Assembly (NCBI GenBank): GCA_964598695.1
Contig: CAZRDB010000014.1
Span: 1 to 48,281, forward strand
Source: CAZRDB01 sp964598695
Lineage (GTDB): Bacteria > Armatimonadota > Zipacnadia > UBA1398
Direction: 5' to 3'
DNA length: 48,281 nucleotides
Shown here: positions 25,574 to 35,016 of the stretch, piece by piece
How the letters are laid out: each line of letters starts with the position of its first letter
Numbering within the stretch: position 1 is the first letter of the stretch
Made by a program: the position numbers and the translations under genes
Notes under the pieces: model-generated
What the model was told of the DNA's origin: nothing
Databases searched by the model: none
The model's input: the letters and a program-made list of their open reading frames with translations, nothing else

Positions 25574-27417
25574 TATGGTTGCAGCAGGGCGAGGTCTCGG
25601 AGCGTGGTCTCCAGGATGTAGGGCGAGGGCAGCGGCCCGCCGGAGACGCCGCGGGCGAGGAGCGCGTCGCCCTCGAGCCGGAGGTCGCTCGCGTCGAACG
25701 GGGTCACCTCGAGCGTGAGGCTCTCGAGGCGGAGCGGGCCGGCGAGGCCGAGCGGGCCGCTCTCCCAGAGGACCTCTCCCGTTTCGGCGGTGAGCGAGAA
25801 CCGCGCGGTGGCCTCTCCATCCCAACCGGCGAGCAGCTCGTAGGCGGCGCCCTCGGTGAGCCCAGGGACGGAGACGGCCGTCACGGCCATGCCATCCTCG
25901 GCCCGGGCGAGACAGTTGGCGCGGACGGTGCCGGGTGGGAGATCGCCATCGCAGTCCGAGCGGCAGAGGGCCACCCCGAGACGGCTCTTGCCCGGTCCCG
26001 TGAGCCAGACGCCGACCGTGCCGTAGTAGTGGGCCCGGCGGATGTCGACCGAGAACCGGAGGCCCGCGGCGCCGCTGGGGCTCGCGGGGAGCGGTACGGC
26101 GCCTCCGTCGATCTGTCCGTTCACCTCAGGCGTCTCGCTTTCGGCGCGGTGGAGGGTGAGCCCGGTGAGGTCGATCGGCGTCGCGTGCGCCGAGATCGAC
26201 TGCTCGAAGCTCCGCGCGGCCACGGCGGCCTCCGCGGAGGGGCGGTCCGAGAGTGCGGGACGCCGATCGGCGATGACGGTGTAGCCCTCGCCGGGAAGCA
26301 GCGACGAGCCCTCCGGCGCCGGGAGCGACCCGCCGGGCCACAGGCGCGCGACGGTCTGCTCCGTACCATCGGCCAGGCGGAGGCGCACCCGCTCCGCCGA
26401 GAGCCTGCCGAGGTTGCGGAGCCGCCCATCACGGAGAAGCAGGGCCGGGCCGAGGAAGTGGTCGTAGATCGCGCGATCGAAGGCCTCAGAGAGGTGGGCC
26501 GGGATCTCGGGGAAGACCCCGATCCCGGGGCAGTCCGGCATCTCGGAGCGGATGTGGCAGATCTGGCGCCGCAGCTCGTCCTCGGTCGTAATCCATCGCT
26601 CGCCGATCCCGAGCACGGGCAGCGAGCGGTCGGCAAGGCCCTGCTCGACGAACGGCTGCAGACCGCGCACGAGATCCGGGTGGGTGCGGAAGTCGCCTCG
26701 GTACAGCTCGACGAGCACGAGGTCCGACTGCCCGAAGACCCTGCGCATCGGTTCGGTCCCGACGGTCATGCAGTACGGCGCGAGGAAGAGCCGCGGGTGC
26801 TGGGTGCGGAACTGCAGGAGCGCCTCGCCGGCCGGTCCGTCGTGGTGGGGTGGGGTCCCGGCGCCCCAGAACTCGTCGAACATGAAGCCATCGACCTTGT
26901 CGGCCGCCTGGTTCCACTCCTCCAGCCACTGCTCCGGGCGCTCGTAGTAGTCCAGCGCGCCGGAGCCCCAGCCGAGCGCCAACACACCGCGGTCGCGCCA
27001 GCCCTCGACCGTCTCGGGCTTCGACGGGTCGACCAGCACCGAGGTGACGTAGCGCTGCGTGGGCGGCGCGCCCCAGCAGTTGATGTGCAGCGACCGCTCG
27101 ACCGCGAACACCTCGACGGGCGCAAGGTCAACCGCGTCGACGCGGGCGGTGATCCGGTACGGCCCCGGCGCGAGCGGGGCCCACGTCGCCAGAGCGCCCT
27201 CCGCGACCAGGCTCGCCGGCGCGCACTGGCCACCGAGCGGCTCGACGGTGAAGACGACCTTCGCTGCGGGGTCGAGGGGCTCGTCGGTGCGAACGCGGAG
27301 CGCGCACGGGCCGCCGACGAGCGGGAGCGAGCGCTCGACGCGGAGGTGCTGCGCCCCGGCCGCTGTTGCGAGGAGACCCAGGCCGAGCAGAACCGTCGTC
27401 CACCGTCCGCGCGCCAT
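25573..27417 (-). CDS. Exported protein with a probable TIM-barrel (glycosidase-like) domain
   Basis: Family not recognised. The 614-residue protein has a signal peptide ending TAAGA, a beta domain (about 25-105), then a region resembling a TIM barrel (about 105-310). That region has acidic and aromatic active-site-like strings such as DGFMFDEFWG and SDLVLVELYRG. The C-terminal half is beta-rich. DEF and VEL strings at strand ends are compatible with glycoside hydrolase chemistry, but catalytic residues cannot be assigned. AGGAGG precedes the ATG at 27417 by eight bases. It diverges from the methyltransferase gene (126-bp gap) and converges on the damaged glycosidase gene, whose stop-free frame passes through it in antisense. 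Confidence 0.72.
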   Translation of the reverse strand: MARGRWTTVLLGLGLLATAAGAQHLRVERSLPLVGGPCALRVRTDEPLDPAAKVVFTVEPLGGQCAPASLVAEGALATWAPLAPGPYRITARVDAVDLAPVEVFAVERSLHINCWGAPPTQRYVTSVLVDPSKPETVEGWRDRGVLALGWGSGALDYYERPEQWLEEWNQAADKVDGFMFDEFWGAGTPPHHDGPAGEALLQFRTQHPRLFLAPYCMTVGTEPMRRVFGQSDLVLVELYRGDFRTHPDLVRGLQPFVEQGLADRSLPVLGIGERWITTEDELRRQICHIRSEMPDCPGIGVFPEIPAHLSEAFDRAIYDHFLGPALLLRDGRLRNLGRLSAERVRLRLADGTEQTVARLWPGGSLPAPEGSSLLPGEGYTVIADRRPALSDRPSAEAAVAARSFEQSISAHATPIDLTGLTLHRAESETPEVNGQIDGGAVPLPASPSGAAGLRFSVDIRRAHYYGTVGVWLTGPGKSRLGVALCRSDCDGDLPPGTVRANCLARAEDGMAVTAVSVPGLTEGAAYELLAGWDGEATARFSLTAETGEVLWESGPLGLAGPLRLESLTLEVTPFDASDLRLEGDALLARGVSGGPLPSPYILETTLRDLALLQP

Positions 27418-27494
27418 GCGAGCCGCCTCCTGCCGCCGTCTCCCTCGGCCCGGTTCGAGCGCGACGCGAGGGACTCCTGCCCCTGGCGGCGGGG

Positions 27495-27522
27495 TTGCCG
27501 GCCGGGTCGGATGTGCTACGGT
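27495..27522 (+). promoter_or_regulatory. Promoter for the homocysteine methyltransferase/MTHFR gene
   Basis: -35 TTGCCG (27495-27500), 16-bp spacer, and extended -10 TGC-TACGGT (TACGGT at 27517-27522). It fits the TAnnnT pattern of high-GC genomes. The start codon is 22 bases after the -10. Confidence 0.42.
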
Positions 27523-27543
27523 ACTGGCGAGAGGAGCGTTGCC

Positions 27544-29358
27544 ATGCGATTGCCGGGACCGGGCGAGGCTCCGTGGATCCGCTGTGGCGCGATCGGCACC
27601 AACCTCCACACGACCGGTGCGGGAGCCTCGCTGCCCGTCGAGCACCTGAACCTCTCGGCACCCGAGCGGGTGCTCGGGCTGTACCGGCGCTACCGGGAGG
27701 CCGGCGCGCGCATCCTCGTCACCAACACCTTCGCGGCGCACCGCGTGGGGCTCGTCGATCACGGCCTCGAATCGCGGGCTGAGGATCTCTGCACGGCGGG
27801 TGTGCGGCTGGCGCGGGAGGCCTCAGACGGCGCGTGCGCGGTCTGGGGCTGTGTGGGCCCACTCGCTCTCGGCTACGGGGGCGAGGACTACACCGACGGC
27901 GACCTGGCCGCGATCTACCGCGAGCAGTGCGCGGGTCTCCGCGAGGCCGATGCCCTGGTGCTGGAGACCTTCGTCGAGCCGCGCGAGGCCCGAGCCGCTC
28001 TCGCCGCGGCCGCCGAGACGGGGCTCCCGGTTCTCTTCCAGGTCGGAAGGCTGGCCGCGGGACCGGCGCGCGGACGGCGGATGGCCCGGCTCGTGGCGGA
28101 GGCCGAGGCGGCCGGCGCGGTCGCGATCGGGGCGAACTGCCAACATCCGTCCGAGATCCAGCAGACGCTGCGGGAGCTGGCGCGGCTGACCGACCTCCCC
28201 CTGGTCGCCGCGCCGAACGCGGGCCACGCGCAGGTCGACCGAGGTCGCGTCGTCTTCGAGTTCCCGCCCGAGCAGTTCGCCCAGGTGGCCGGTCGGCTCG
28301 TCGGTATGGGCGCGAGCGTCATTGGCGGCTGTTGCGGCACGACGCCCGAGCACATCGCGGCACTGTGCGCCGCGCACCCCGCGTGGAGTGTGGGAGACCG
28401 CGAAGCGGCCGACCGGGAGGCCCCCGCCCCCGCGCGCGCGCCCGACCCGGTCCACCGCCGGCGTAACCCGGTCCGGGCACTGCTCCGCGAGGAGCGCCCC
28501 CTGATCGCGGTCGAGATCCGTGCCGACCGCGGCCGTAGTCTGCCGGAGATCGCTGCCGGGGCGCGCGAGGTCGTGGCGGCCGGCGCCGACCTGCTCGATG
28601 TCCCCGACAACCCCGCCGCGACGGTGGGCCGTGACGCCGCCGTGGTCGCGCAGGCGCTGCAGTCGTCGCTGCACGTCCCCGCCATCCCACACCTGGCCGT
28701 CACGCAGTCGAACGTCCTGCGGCTGCACTCCAGCCTGATCGGCGCGTGGGATCTCGGCCTCCGCGGGGTGCTGGCCCTGACGGGCGACTCGCCCTCGATC
28801 GGCCCCTTCGCCGAGATCGCGAAGCGGGCGACGGATGTGAAGAGCTCCGTCGAACTGCTGCGCCTGATCGCCTCGCTCCGCGAGGGTCTGCTGCTGAACG
28901 GCGACGCGGTTGCCGACCCGCCTGACCTGTGCGCGGGCTGCGTCACGCGCGGGGGCGACTCGCAGCTTCGGTGGCTCGAGCGCAAGATCGCGGCCGGCGC
29001 CGAGTTCGTCTTCACGCAGCCCGTCTTCGGCGAGGAGGCCTTCCGAGCGCTGTGGTCGGAGCTGCGCCCGTTGCCGATCCGCGTCTTCATCGGCGTACTG
29101 CCGCTCACGAGCCACCGCATGGCCGAGAGGCTCTCATCGGGCCGGATCCCGGGCATCGAGGTGCCCGAGGAGGTCGTGCGGGAGCTGGAGCGCGCGGGCG
29201 ATCGGGAGGCCCAGCGCCAGGTGGGGCTCGCCCGCGCCGGCGAGCTGGCACGGATGATTGCGCGGGAGGTGGGCGGCCTCTACCTGATCATGCCGTTCGG
29301 CCCCGCCTGCTACGCCGAGACGGCTTCCGTCGTCTCGCAGGTGCGCGAGGGTCCTTAG
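27544..29358 (+). CDS. Bifunctional homocysteine S-methyltransferase / methylenetetrahydrofolate reductase
   Basis: It joins two steps of methionine synthesis in one 604-residue cytosolic protein. Residues about 10-290 are the homocysteine S-methyltransferase barrel with zinc ligands Cys199 (GANC) and Cys263-Cys264 (GGCCGTT). Residues about 310-600 are the FAD-binding MTHFR barrel, with HLAVTQSN, LALTGDSPSIG and GAEFVFTQPVF. The same fusion is known in Bacillus (YitJ) and other phyla. AGGAG lies eight bases before the ATG at 27544 and a promoter is visible upstream. The frame is open far upstream only because the preceding glycosidase gene lost its stop. The methyl donor may be S-methylmethionine or similar instead of methyltetrahydrofolate. 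Confidence 0.93.
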   Translation: MRLPGPGEAPWIRCGAIGTNLHTTGAGASLPVEHLNLSAPERVLGLYRRYREAGARILVTNTFAAHRVGLVDHGLESRAEDLCTAGVRLAREASDGACAVWGCVGPLALGYGGEDYTDGDLAAIYREQCAGLREADALVLETFVEPREARAALAAAAETGLPVLFQVGRLAAGPARGRRMARLVAEAEAAGAVAIGANCQHPSEIQQTLRELARLTDLPLVAAPNAGHAQVDRGRVVFEFPPEQFAQVAGRLVGMGASVIGGCCGTTPEHIAALCAAHPAWSVGDREAADREAPAPARAPDPVHRRRNPVRALLREERPLIAVEIRADRGRSLPEIAAGAREVVAAGADLLDVPDNPAATVGRDAAVVAQALQSSLHVPAIPHLAVTQSNVLRLHSSLIGAWDLGLRGVLALTGDSPSIGPFAEIAKRATDVKSSVELLRLIASLREGLLLNGDAVADPPDLCAGCVTRGGDSQLRWLERKIAAGAEFVFTQPVFGEEAFRALWSELRPLPIRVFIGVLPLTSHRMAERLSSGRIPGIEVPEEVVRELERAGDREAQRQVGLARAGELARMIAREVGGLYLIMPFGPACYAETASVVSQVREGP

Positions 29359-29400
29359 GAGCAGGGTACGCGCCCGGCCGGGGGGAACGGTCCCGTTGGC

Positions 29401-29415
29401 GGCCCCCACGGGGCC
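29401..29415. other. Hairpin in the gap before the dehydrogenase gene
   Basis: GGCCCC, loop CAC, GGGGCC in the 80-bp gap. It could reduce read-through from the upstream gene or protect the downstream mRNA; no T-run. Confidence 0.3.
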
Positions 29416-29438
29416 GGTCCGGAGGGAGCGTTACCAAG

Positions 29439-30440
29439 GTGGGCAGGCGCATTCTGGTCACGGCACGGGCGTTCTGGGAGAACGGGGCGGCGGCAGAGGA
29501 GCTGCTGCGCACCAACGGGTTCGAGGTCGAGCACTCGCCCGTGGCCGGGCCCTATACGGCCGAGGACCTGGCCCCGGTACTGGCCGGGTACGACGCCGTC
29601 ATCGCCTCGACCGACTCCTACACCGCCGGGTTGATGGACGCCTGCCCGCGGCTCAAGGTCGTCTCCCGCTGGGGGATCGGGATCGACTCTGTGGACCTCG
29701 AGGCGGCCACCCAGGCCGGCGTGGTCGCGACCAACACGCCGGGTACGACCACCGAGGCCGTTGCCGACTATGCATTCGCCCTGCTGCTGGCCGTGGCCCG
29801 CCGGATCCCCGAGGGAGACGCGACGATGCGCGCCGGCGGCTGGGGGGAGTTCCCCGGAACGCTGGTGCTGGGCAAGACCCTCGGTCTCGTGGGCTTCGGT
29901 CAGATCGGCCAGGCGGTCGCGCGGCGCGCCGAGGGCTTCTCCATGCGGGTCCTCGCCTACGACCCCCACCTGTCGGCAGAGGCTGCGGCGCAGTGGCCCA
30001 ACGTCATCGTCGTGCCCCTCCGCCGGCTCCTGGAGGAGAGCGACTTCATCTCCGTTCACGCCGCCGTCACCGACGACACGCGGGGGATGTTCGGGGCCGA
30101 GGCGTTCGGGCGGATGAAGCGGACCGCCTACTTCATCAACACGGCGCGCGGCGCGCTCGTGGACGACGAGGCGCTCCGCCGTGCGCTGGTCGAGGGACGG
30201 ATCGCGGGGGCGGCGCTCGATGTCTACCGCCACGAGCCCCTCCCCGTCGAGCACCCGCTTCGAGGCACGCCTCGTTGTATCCTCACGCCGCATAACGCCT
30301 TCAACGCGGTGGAGGCCGCCCGTGCGACGAGCATGTTGGCGGCCGAGAACATCCTGCACCTGTGGCGCGGCGAGCGGACCATCGGCGTCTGCAACCCGGC
30401 CGTGCTCGACTCCCCCGGTCTGCGACTGCGCGATCGGTAG
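29439..30440 (+). CDS. D-isomer-specific 2-hydroxyacid dehydrogenase (phosphoglycerate-dehydrogenase-like)
   Basis: NAD-dependent reduction or oxidation of a 2-hydroxyacid. The 333-residue protein has the Rossmann motif GFGQIGQAVARR and the catalytic triad Arg237 (NTARGALVD), Glu266 (YRHEPLP) and His285 (TPHNAF). It lacks the regulatory ACT domain of classical SerA, so serine synthesis is not certain; glyoxylate/hydroxypyruvate or sugar-acid substrates are possible. The GTG start at 29439 has GGAGGGAG ten bases upstream. Its stop is 27 bp before an HpcH/HpaI aldolase gene. That pairing suggests breakdown of a sugar acid, the aldolase giving pyruvate plus an aldehyde and the dehydrogenase acting on a hydroxyacid. 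Confidence 0.9.
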   Translation: MGRRILVTARAFWENGAAAEELLRTNGFEVEHSPVAGPYTAEDLAPVLAGYDAVIASTDSYTAGLMDACPRLKVVSRWGIGIDSVDLEAATQAGVVATNTPGTTTEAVADYAFALLLAVARRIPEGDATMRAGGWGEFPGTLVLGKTLGLVGFGQIGQAVARRAEGFSMRVLAYDPHLSAEAAAQWPNVIVVPLRRLLEESDFISVHAAVTDDTRGMFGAEAFGRMKRTAYFINTARGALVDDEALRRALVEGRIAGAALDVYRHEPLPVEHPLRGTPRCILTPHNAFNAVEAARATSMLAAENILHLWRGERTIGVCNPAVLDSPGLRLRDR

Positions 30441-30467
30441 CCCGCTCGCCCGAAAGGACGGTGCCCC

Positions 30468-31235
30468 ATGCGAAGCAACCCGGTGAAGGCGGCCCTGCGC
30501 GCGGGCCAGGCGCAGGTCGGCACGTGGCTCTCGCTGGCGAGCCCCCTGGCCGCGCGCTTCATGGCGCGCACGGGGTTCGCCTGGCTCACGCTCGACCTCG
30601 AGCACAGCCCGGCCGACTGGGAGACGGCGGCCGCCGTCTTCGGCGCCGTCGCCGATGCCGGAGGGGTACCGCTCGCGCGGATCCCCATCAACGACCTCGT
30701 CAGCGTCAAACGGGCACTCGACTCGGGCGCCTGGGGGGTCGTCGTCCCCATGGTCAACACCGTCGAGGAGGCTCGCGCGGCCGTCGCGGCCTGCAAGTAC
30801 CCGCCGGAGGGGCGGCGCAGCGTCGGGGGGTCGATCCACGCGATGAGCTTCGGGGCCAGCTCGGCCGACTACTTCCGCCGGGCCAACGACGAGGTGCTCG
30901 TGATCCTGCAGGCCGAGCACGTCGAGGCGGTCGAGAACTGCGAGGCCCTCTTCGGCGTCCCCGGCGTCGACGGCATGTTCGTCGGCCCCAACGACCTGCT
31001 CGCCTCGATGGGTAAGACGCCCGCGATGGACAGCGACGACCCCGCGTTCGTCGCCGCGCTCGCGCGCCTGCGGGAGACGGCCAACCGTTGCGGCATCGCG
31101 CCCGGGATCCATGTCGGCGACGCCGAGGCGGCCCGCCGGCGGATGGCTGAGGGATGGCGCTTCATCGCGGTGAGCAGCGAGCAGGGCTTCATGCTCGAGG
31201 CGGCCGAAGCGGCAGCGCGGGCGGTGGGCCGCTAG
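30468..31235 (+). CDS. HpcH/HpaI family aldolase
   Basis: Class II pyruvate-dependent aldolase family (2-keto-3-deoxy-sugar-acid or 4-hydroxy-2-oxo-heptanedioate type). The 255-residue length is typical. Visible sites are the catalytic His46 in LDLEHSP, the phosphate/pyruvate arginine in ARIPIND, the metal ligand Glu in LQAEHVEAVEN and the metal ligand Asp in DGMFVGPNDL. A 27-bp gap with AAAGGACG separates it from the dehydrogenase, so they are probably one operon. Its stop codon overlaps that of the convergent kinase gene: TAG on each strand shares CTAG at 31232-31235. Substrate cannot be fixed. Confidence 0.9.
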   Translation: MRSNPVKAALRAGQAQVGTWLSLASPLAARFMARTGFAWLTLDLEHSPADWETAAAVFGAVADAGGVPLARIPINDLVSVKRALDSGAWGVVVPMVNTVEEARAAVAACKYPPEGRRSVGGSIHAMSFGASSADYFRRANDEVLVILQAEHVEAVENCEALFGVPGVDGMFVGPNDLLASMGKTPAMDSDDPAFVAALARLRETANRCGIAPGIHVGDAEAARRRMAEGWRFIAVSSEQGFMLEAAEAAARAVGR

Positions 31236-34200
31236 CCCCGCTCCGGCTCGTGCAGCGCGCGGTCGATCGCCTCAGCCAACTCGCGGCGGCTGTAGGGCTT
31301 GCGGACCACCTCGCGGATGGCCAGCGCCGCGGCGACCTCCGGGTCGACCCGGCTCGCGAAGCCCGTCATGATGACGACCGGCAGATCCGGCCGCATCTCG
31401 CGCACCCAGGCGGCCAGCTCGAGGCCAGCCATCTTGGGCATGGTCTGATCGGTCAGCACGATGTCGAACGCCTCGGGCGAGGCGGCCAGGATCTCCAGCG
31501 CCCGCTCGGGCTCGGTCGCTGCCGTGACGGCGTAGCCCAGGTTCGACAGCATCCGCTCCGCCATCGCCGCGAGCGCGGCCTCATCGTCGACGAACAGCAC
31601 GCGTGCCTCGCCCTTCGGAACCGGCCCGCGTGAGGATCGGCCGGTGTCGCGGTCAGCCGGCGCCTCGGCCATCGGGAAGTAGACTCGGAAGACGCTGCCT
31701 CCGCCCGGCTCGCTCTCGACGACGATCGTCCCACCGTGGCTCGCGATGATCCCGTGCGAGGTGGCGAGCCCCAGGCCCGTCCCTTCGCCTACGGGCTTCG
31801 TCGTGAAGAAGGGCTCGAAGATGCGGTCCCGCGTCGCGGGGTCGATCCCACAGCCCGTGTCGGCCACCGAGAGGCAGACGTACGCGCCGGGGGCGCTGAG
31901 GCCCATCGTCTCGGCGTGCCCGGAAGTCAGTGCCACGCGCTGGAGACCGATCGACAGCACGCCGCCCTGTTCGCGCATCGCGTACTGCGCGTTAGCGCAC
32001 AGGTTGACGATCACCTGGTGGATCTGCGACGCGTCGGCGCTGACCGGGCCGGCGGCGGGGTCGATCTCCTGCTGGATCGCGATGTTCGCGGGCGTCGAAG
32101 CCCGAACGAGCTTGAGCGCTTCCTTGAGCAGCGAGTCCAGGTGGAGCGGCCGCACCTCCATCCCCGCCTGGCGGCTGAAGGCGAGGATCTGGTTCACCAG
32201 GTCGCGCGCGCGCTCGGCGCCGGCGAGGACCTCCTCCATGTGTCCGCGCGCCTCCGGGCTGGCCTCGGCCGCCTCGATCGCCATCTCCGAGAAGCCCAGG
32301 ATCGCGGCCAGGATGTTGTTGAAGTCGTGCGCGATCCCTCCCGCCATCACGCCCAGGCTCTCCAGTCGCTGCGTGCGCTGGAGCTGGGCCTCGAGCCGCA
32401 GCCGGCTCTCCTCCGACTCCTTGAGGTCGGTGATGTCCTGGATCGTCCCCTGCATGCGGATCGCCGCGCCCGAATCATCGTACTGGAACGAACCCAGGCC
32501 CTTGACCCAACGCTCGGCGCCGTCATGGGCCCGGATGATCCGGTAGGTGCGATCGAAGACGGTGCCCGATTCGAGAGCCTCGGCCAGGTACGCCTCCATC
32601 GCCTGGCGGTCGTCGGGATGCACGAGCGCCAGCCAGCCGTCGATGCTCTTGGGGTGGGTGTCGTCGATCCCGAACACGGAGTCGAGCACTGCCGTGCTGG
32701 TCCAAATGCCGGTCGGCGCGTCGAGGATGTAGCTCCCGAGTCGGGCTACCTCCTGCGACTCCCGCAGCAGGCGCTCGCTGTCGCGCAGCGACCGCTCGGC
32801 CGCGAATCGCGCCACCACGCTGCCCATCAGGGCCGCGATCGCCTCCAGCGACTCCCGCGCCGGCGGGGCAAAGGACTCTGTGCAGCGCGAGCCGGCGCAG
32901 AGGCAGGCGACGAGGCTGCCCCGCTGACGGACCGGCACCAGCGCGATCGACCGCAGACCCTCATGCCGGAGCAGCTCCATGTACGGCGGCTCCAGGCTCG
33001 CGTCTTCGGGCGTGGCGTAGACCGGCGCCTCGCCCTCGAGCAGCCGCATCCGGCAGCCGGTCACCGAGCGAAACGCGTTCACGTACTCCTCCGAGAGGCC
33101 TGTGTGGGCCATCAGCGTCGCCCCGCCGGTCGCTCCTTCGATCGTGTAGGCGCCGCCGCAGTCCAGCTCGGCCGCGTCGAGCGCGGCGCGCAGACACAGG
33201 CCGAGCGCTTCCTCGAGCGAAGAGGTCCTGAGCAGCGCGGCCGCCAGATCGCGCTGGATCCGGCTGCGCTCCTCGGCCGCGCGCTGTGCGGTGACGTTGC
33301 GGATCGTGGCGATCACGCCGGTTACCTGGCCTCGGCTGTTGCGATGGGGCGCGTAGGTGCTGACCACCCAGCCCTGCTCGCCGGTCTGCGGCACCCGGAA
33401 CGGCATCTCGGGCGAGGTCACCGCCCTGCCCGCGAGCGCCTCGGCGAGCAGGCGGTCGGCCCCCTGCTCGCGCAGGTGCGGGAACATGTCGAGGGCGTTG
33501 CGCCCCAGCACCTGGCGTGCCGGCAGCCCGGTCAGGTGCTCCATGAAGGGGTTCCACACCATGTACCGGAGATCGTTGTCGTACACGACGATCCCCTCGC
33601 CGGCTGAGGAGATGATCTCGCGGTTGAACACGAGCGACTGCTCGAGCCGCACGCGGGTTTCCCGCAGCTCCGTGACATCGGTGAAGGTCGCGAACGCCCG
33701 GAACGGCCGCTCCTGGCCAGGCCGGAACTGCGGCACCGCGCTTACCACCAGCCAGCGGTACTGCAGGTCGATCGGGTGGTAGGCCCCCATCAGCACGTCC
33801 CGCACCTCCCGTCCCGTGCGGAGGGCGACCGAGGCCGGGTGGTCCTCGCGCGGGAAGGGGCTCCCATCTTCACGCACCGCGGCGGGGCGTGGGCTCTCGT
33901 TCATCTGCGCGAGCGTCATCCCCAGAATCCGCTCGGCCGCGGGATTGGCCGCCGAGATCCGGCCGTCAGCCTCCTGGCAGATCACCCCCTGGGCCATCTC
34001 CTCGAAGAGGAAGCGGTGGCCGGCCTCGGCCTCGTCCACGGACGCCACGGTCGGCGCGCGATCGCTGAGGTCCTCCAGGACCGCCGCGCACAGGCCCGGA
34101 CCCGGCGAGAACACCGAGACCCGGACGTGGCGCCCCCGCGGGGGGAAGCGTGTCTCGAACCGGGTGGGCGACCCGGACTCGACCACCTGCGCGTAGATGT

Positions 34201-34915
34201 CCAGGAAGGGGGGCTCCTCGACCCCGTACAGCTCGGAGGCGCGGACGCCCGGCACACGGCCGCGGGGGAAGCCCGCGATCTCCGAGAACGACGGGTTGGC
34301 CTCCACGAAGCGGTAGTCGACGGGCTCGCCGGCCTCGCCTCGGATGATCTCCTGGACGCAGACCCCCTCGGTCATCGCCTCATGGAGCGACCGGAACCGC
34401 CGTTCGCTGTCGCGCAGGGCCTGCTCCGCCTCCTGCCGCTCGCGCAGGTCGATGAACAGCCCTTGCATGATCAGCCGGCCTGGCTCCAGTTCGATCGCCC
34501 GGTCCCGGATCTCGACGGGGATCCGCTCGCCCGAAGACGAGACGACGAACACCTCCTTGGGCGGCGCCGCGCGGTCTCGGGAGCGCTCTTGGAGCAGGCG
34601 GCGGCACATCTCTGCCATCTCAGGCGGATGGAGGGCCGTATGCGGAAGCCCGATCAGCTCATCGCGGGATCGACCCAACAGCGTCTCGGCCTGGCTGTTC
34701 GCGTCCAGGATCGCGCCCGTGGCGACGTCGACCGTGATGATCGCGTCGCGGCTGCCGTCGAAGAGCGCCCGGTAGCATCGCTCGGAGGCACGGAGACGGT
34801 CGACGCCCTCCCGCGGCGCGTCGGGGGCCGCCGCGATCGCCGCGACCTCTCGAACCAGCGCCGCGCGCAGATCGGCCGGTAGATCGGCCCGTGCCAGCAG
34901 ATCCTCCAGCGCCAT
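31232..34915 (-). CDS. Large hybrid histidine kinase: multiple PAS, GAF, HisKA, HATPase, receiver
   Basis: 1227 residues with no clear transmembrane helix. In order: a short N-terminal helix, PAS-like domains at about 46-160, 170-285, 300-410 and 425-535, a GAF domain at about 545-690, a fifth PAS (PAS_3 type, WLALVHPDDR) at 705-825, HisKA with His863 in GGIAHDFNN, HATPase with GEGTGLGLATSHG, and a C-terminal receiver with Asp1156 (VLTDQTMPKM). There is no output domain. The core is closely similar in layout to the kinase at 9752-12544, so the two may be paralogues. The ATG at 34915 follows GGAAGGG; the open frame extends further without signals. Neighbours are the HpcH aldolase (shared CTAG stop) and UDP-glucose dehydrogenase. 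Confidence 0.9.
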   Translation of the reverse strand: MALEDLLARADLPADLRAALVREVAAIAAAPDAPREGVDRLRASERCYRALFDGSRDAIITVDVATGAILDANSQAETLLGRSRDELIGLPHTALHPPEMAEMCRRLLQERSRDRAAPPKEVFVVSSSGERIPVEIRDRAIELEPGRLIMQGLFIDLRERQEAEQALRDSERRFRSLHEAMTEGVCVQEIIRGEAGEPVDYRFVEANPSFSEIAGFPRGRVPGVRASELYGVEEPPFLDIYAQVVESGSPTRFETRFPPRGRHVRVSVFSPGPGLCAAVLEDLSDRAPTVASVDEAEAGHRFLFEEMAQGVICQEADGRISAANPAAERILGMTLAQMNESPRPAAVREDGSPFPREDHPASVALRTGREVRDVLMGAYHPIDLQYRWLVVSAVPQFRPGQERPFRAFATFTDVTELRETRVRLEQSLVFNREIISSAGEGIVVYDNDLRYMVWNPFMEHLTGLPARQVLGRNALDMFPHLREQGADRLLAEALAGRAVTSPEMPFRVPQTGEQGWVVSTYAPHRNSRGQVTGVIATIRNVTAQRAAEERSRIQRDLAAALLRTSSLEEALGLCLRAALDAAELDCGGAYTIEGATGGATLMAHTGLSEEYVNAFRSVTGCRMRLLEGEAPVYATPEDASLEPPYMELLRHEGLRSIALVPVRQRGSLVACLCAGSRCTESFAPPARESLEAIAALMGSVVARFAAERSLRDSERLLRESQEVARLGSYILDAPTGIWTSTAVLDSVFGIDDTHPKSIDGWLALVHPDDRQAMEAYLAEALESGTVFDRTYRIIRAHDGAERWVKGLGSFQYDDSGAAIRMQGTIQDITDLKESEESRLRLEAQLQRTQRLESLGVMAGGIAHDFNNILAAILGFSEMAIEAAEASPEARGHMEEVLAGAERARDLVNQILAFSRQAGMEVRPLHLDSLLKEALKLVRASTPANIAIQQEIDPAAGPVSADASQIHQVIVNLCANAQYAMREQGGVLSIGLQRVALTSGHAETMGLSAPGAYVCLSVADTGCGIDPATRDRIFEPFFTTKPVGEGTGLGLATSHGIIASHGGTIVVESEPGGGSVFRVYFPMAEAPADRDTGRSSRGPVPKGEARVLFVDDEAALAAMAERMLSNLGYAVTAATEPERALEILAASPEAFDIVLTDQTMPKMAGLELAAWVREMRPDLPVVIMTGFASRVDPEVAAALAIREVVRKPYSRRELAEAIDRALHEPERG

Positions 34916-35016
34916 GCCGGTCCACCCTTCCCTACCCCCTCGAGCCGGGAGGCCGTGCCAGGAGGAAGGTTCGCCGGGAGCGTCGCGCGGTCCTGGTCGT
35001 GAGGCCGAGCGATGCC

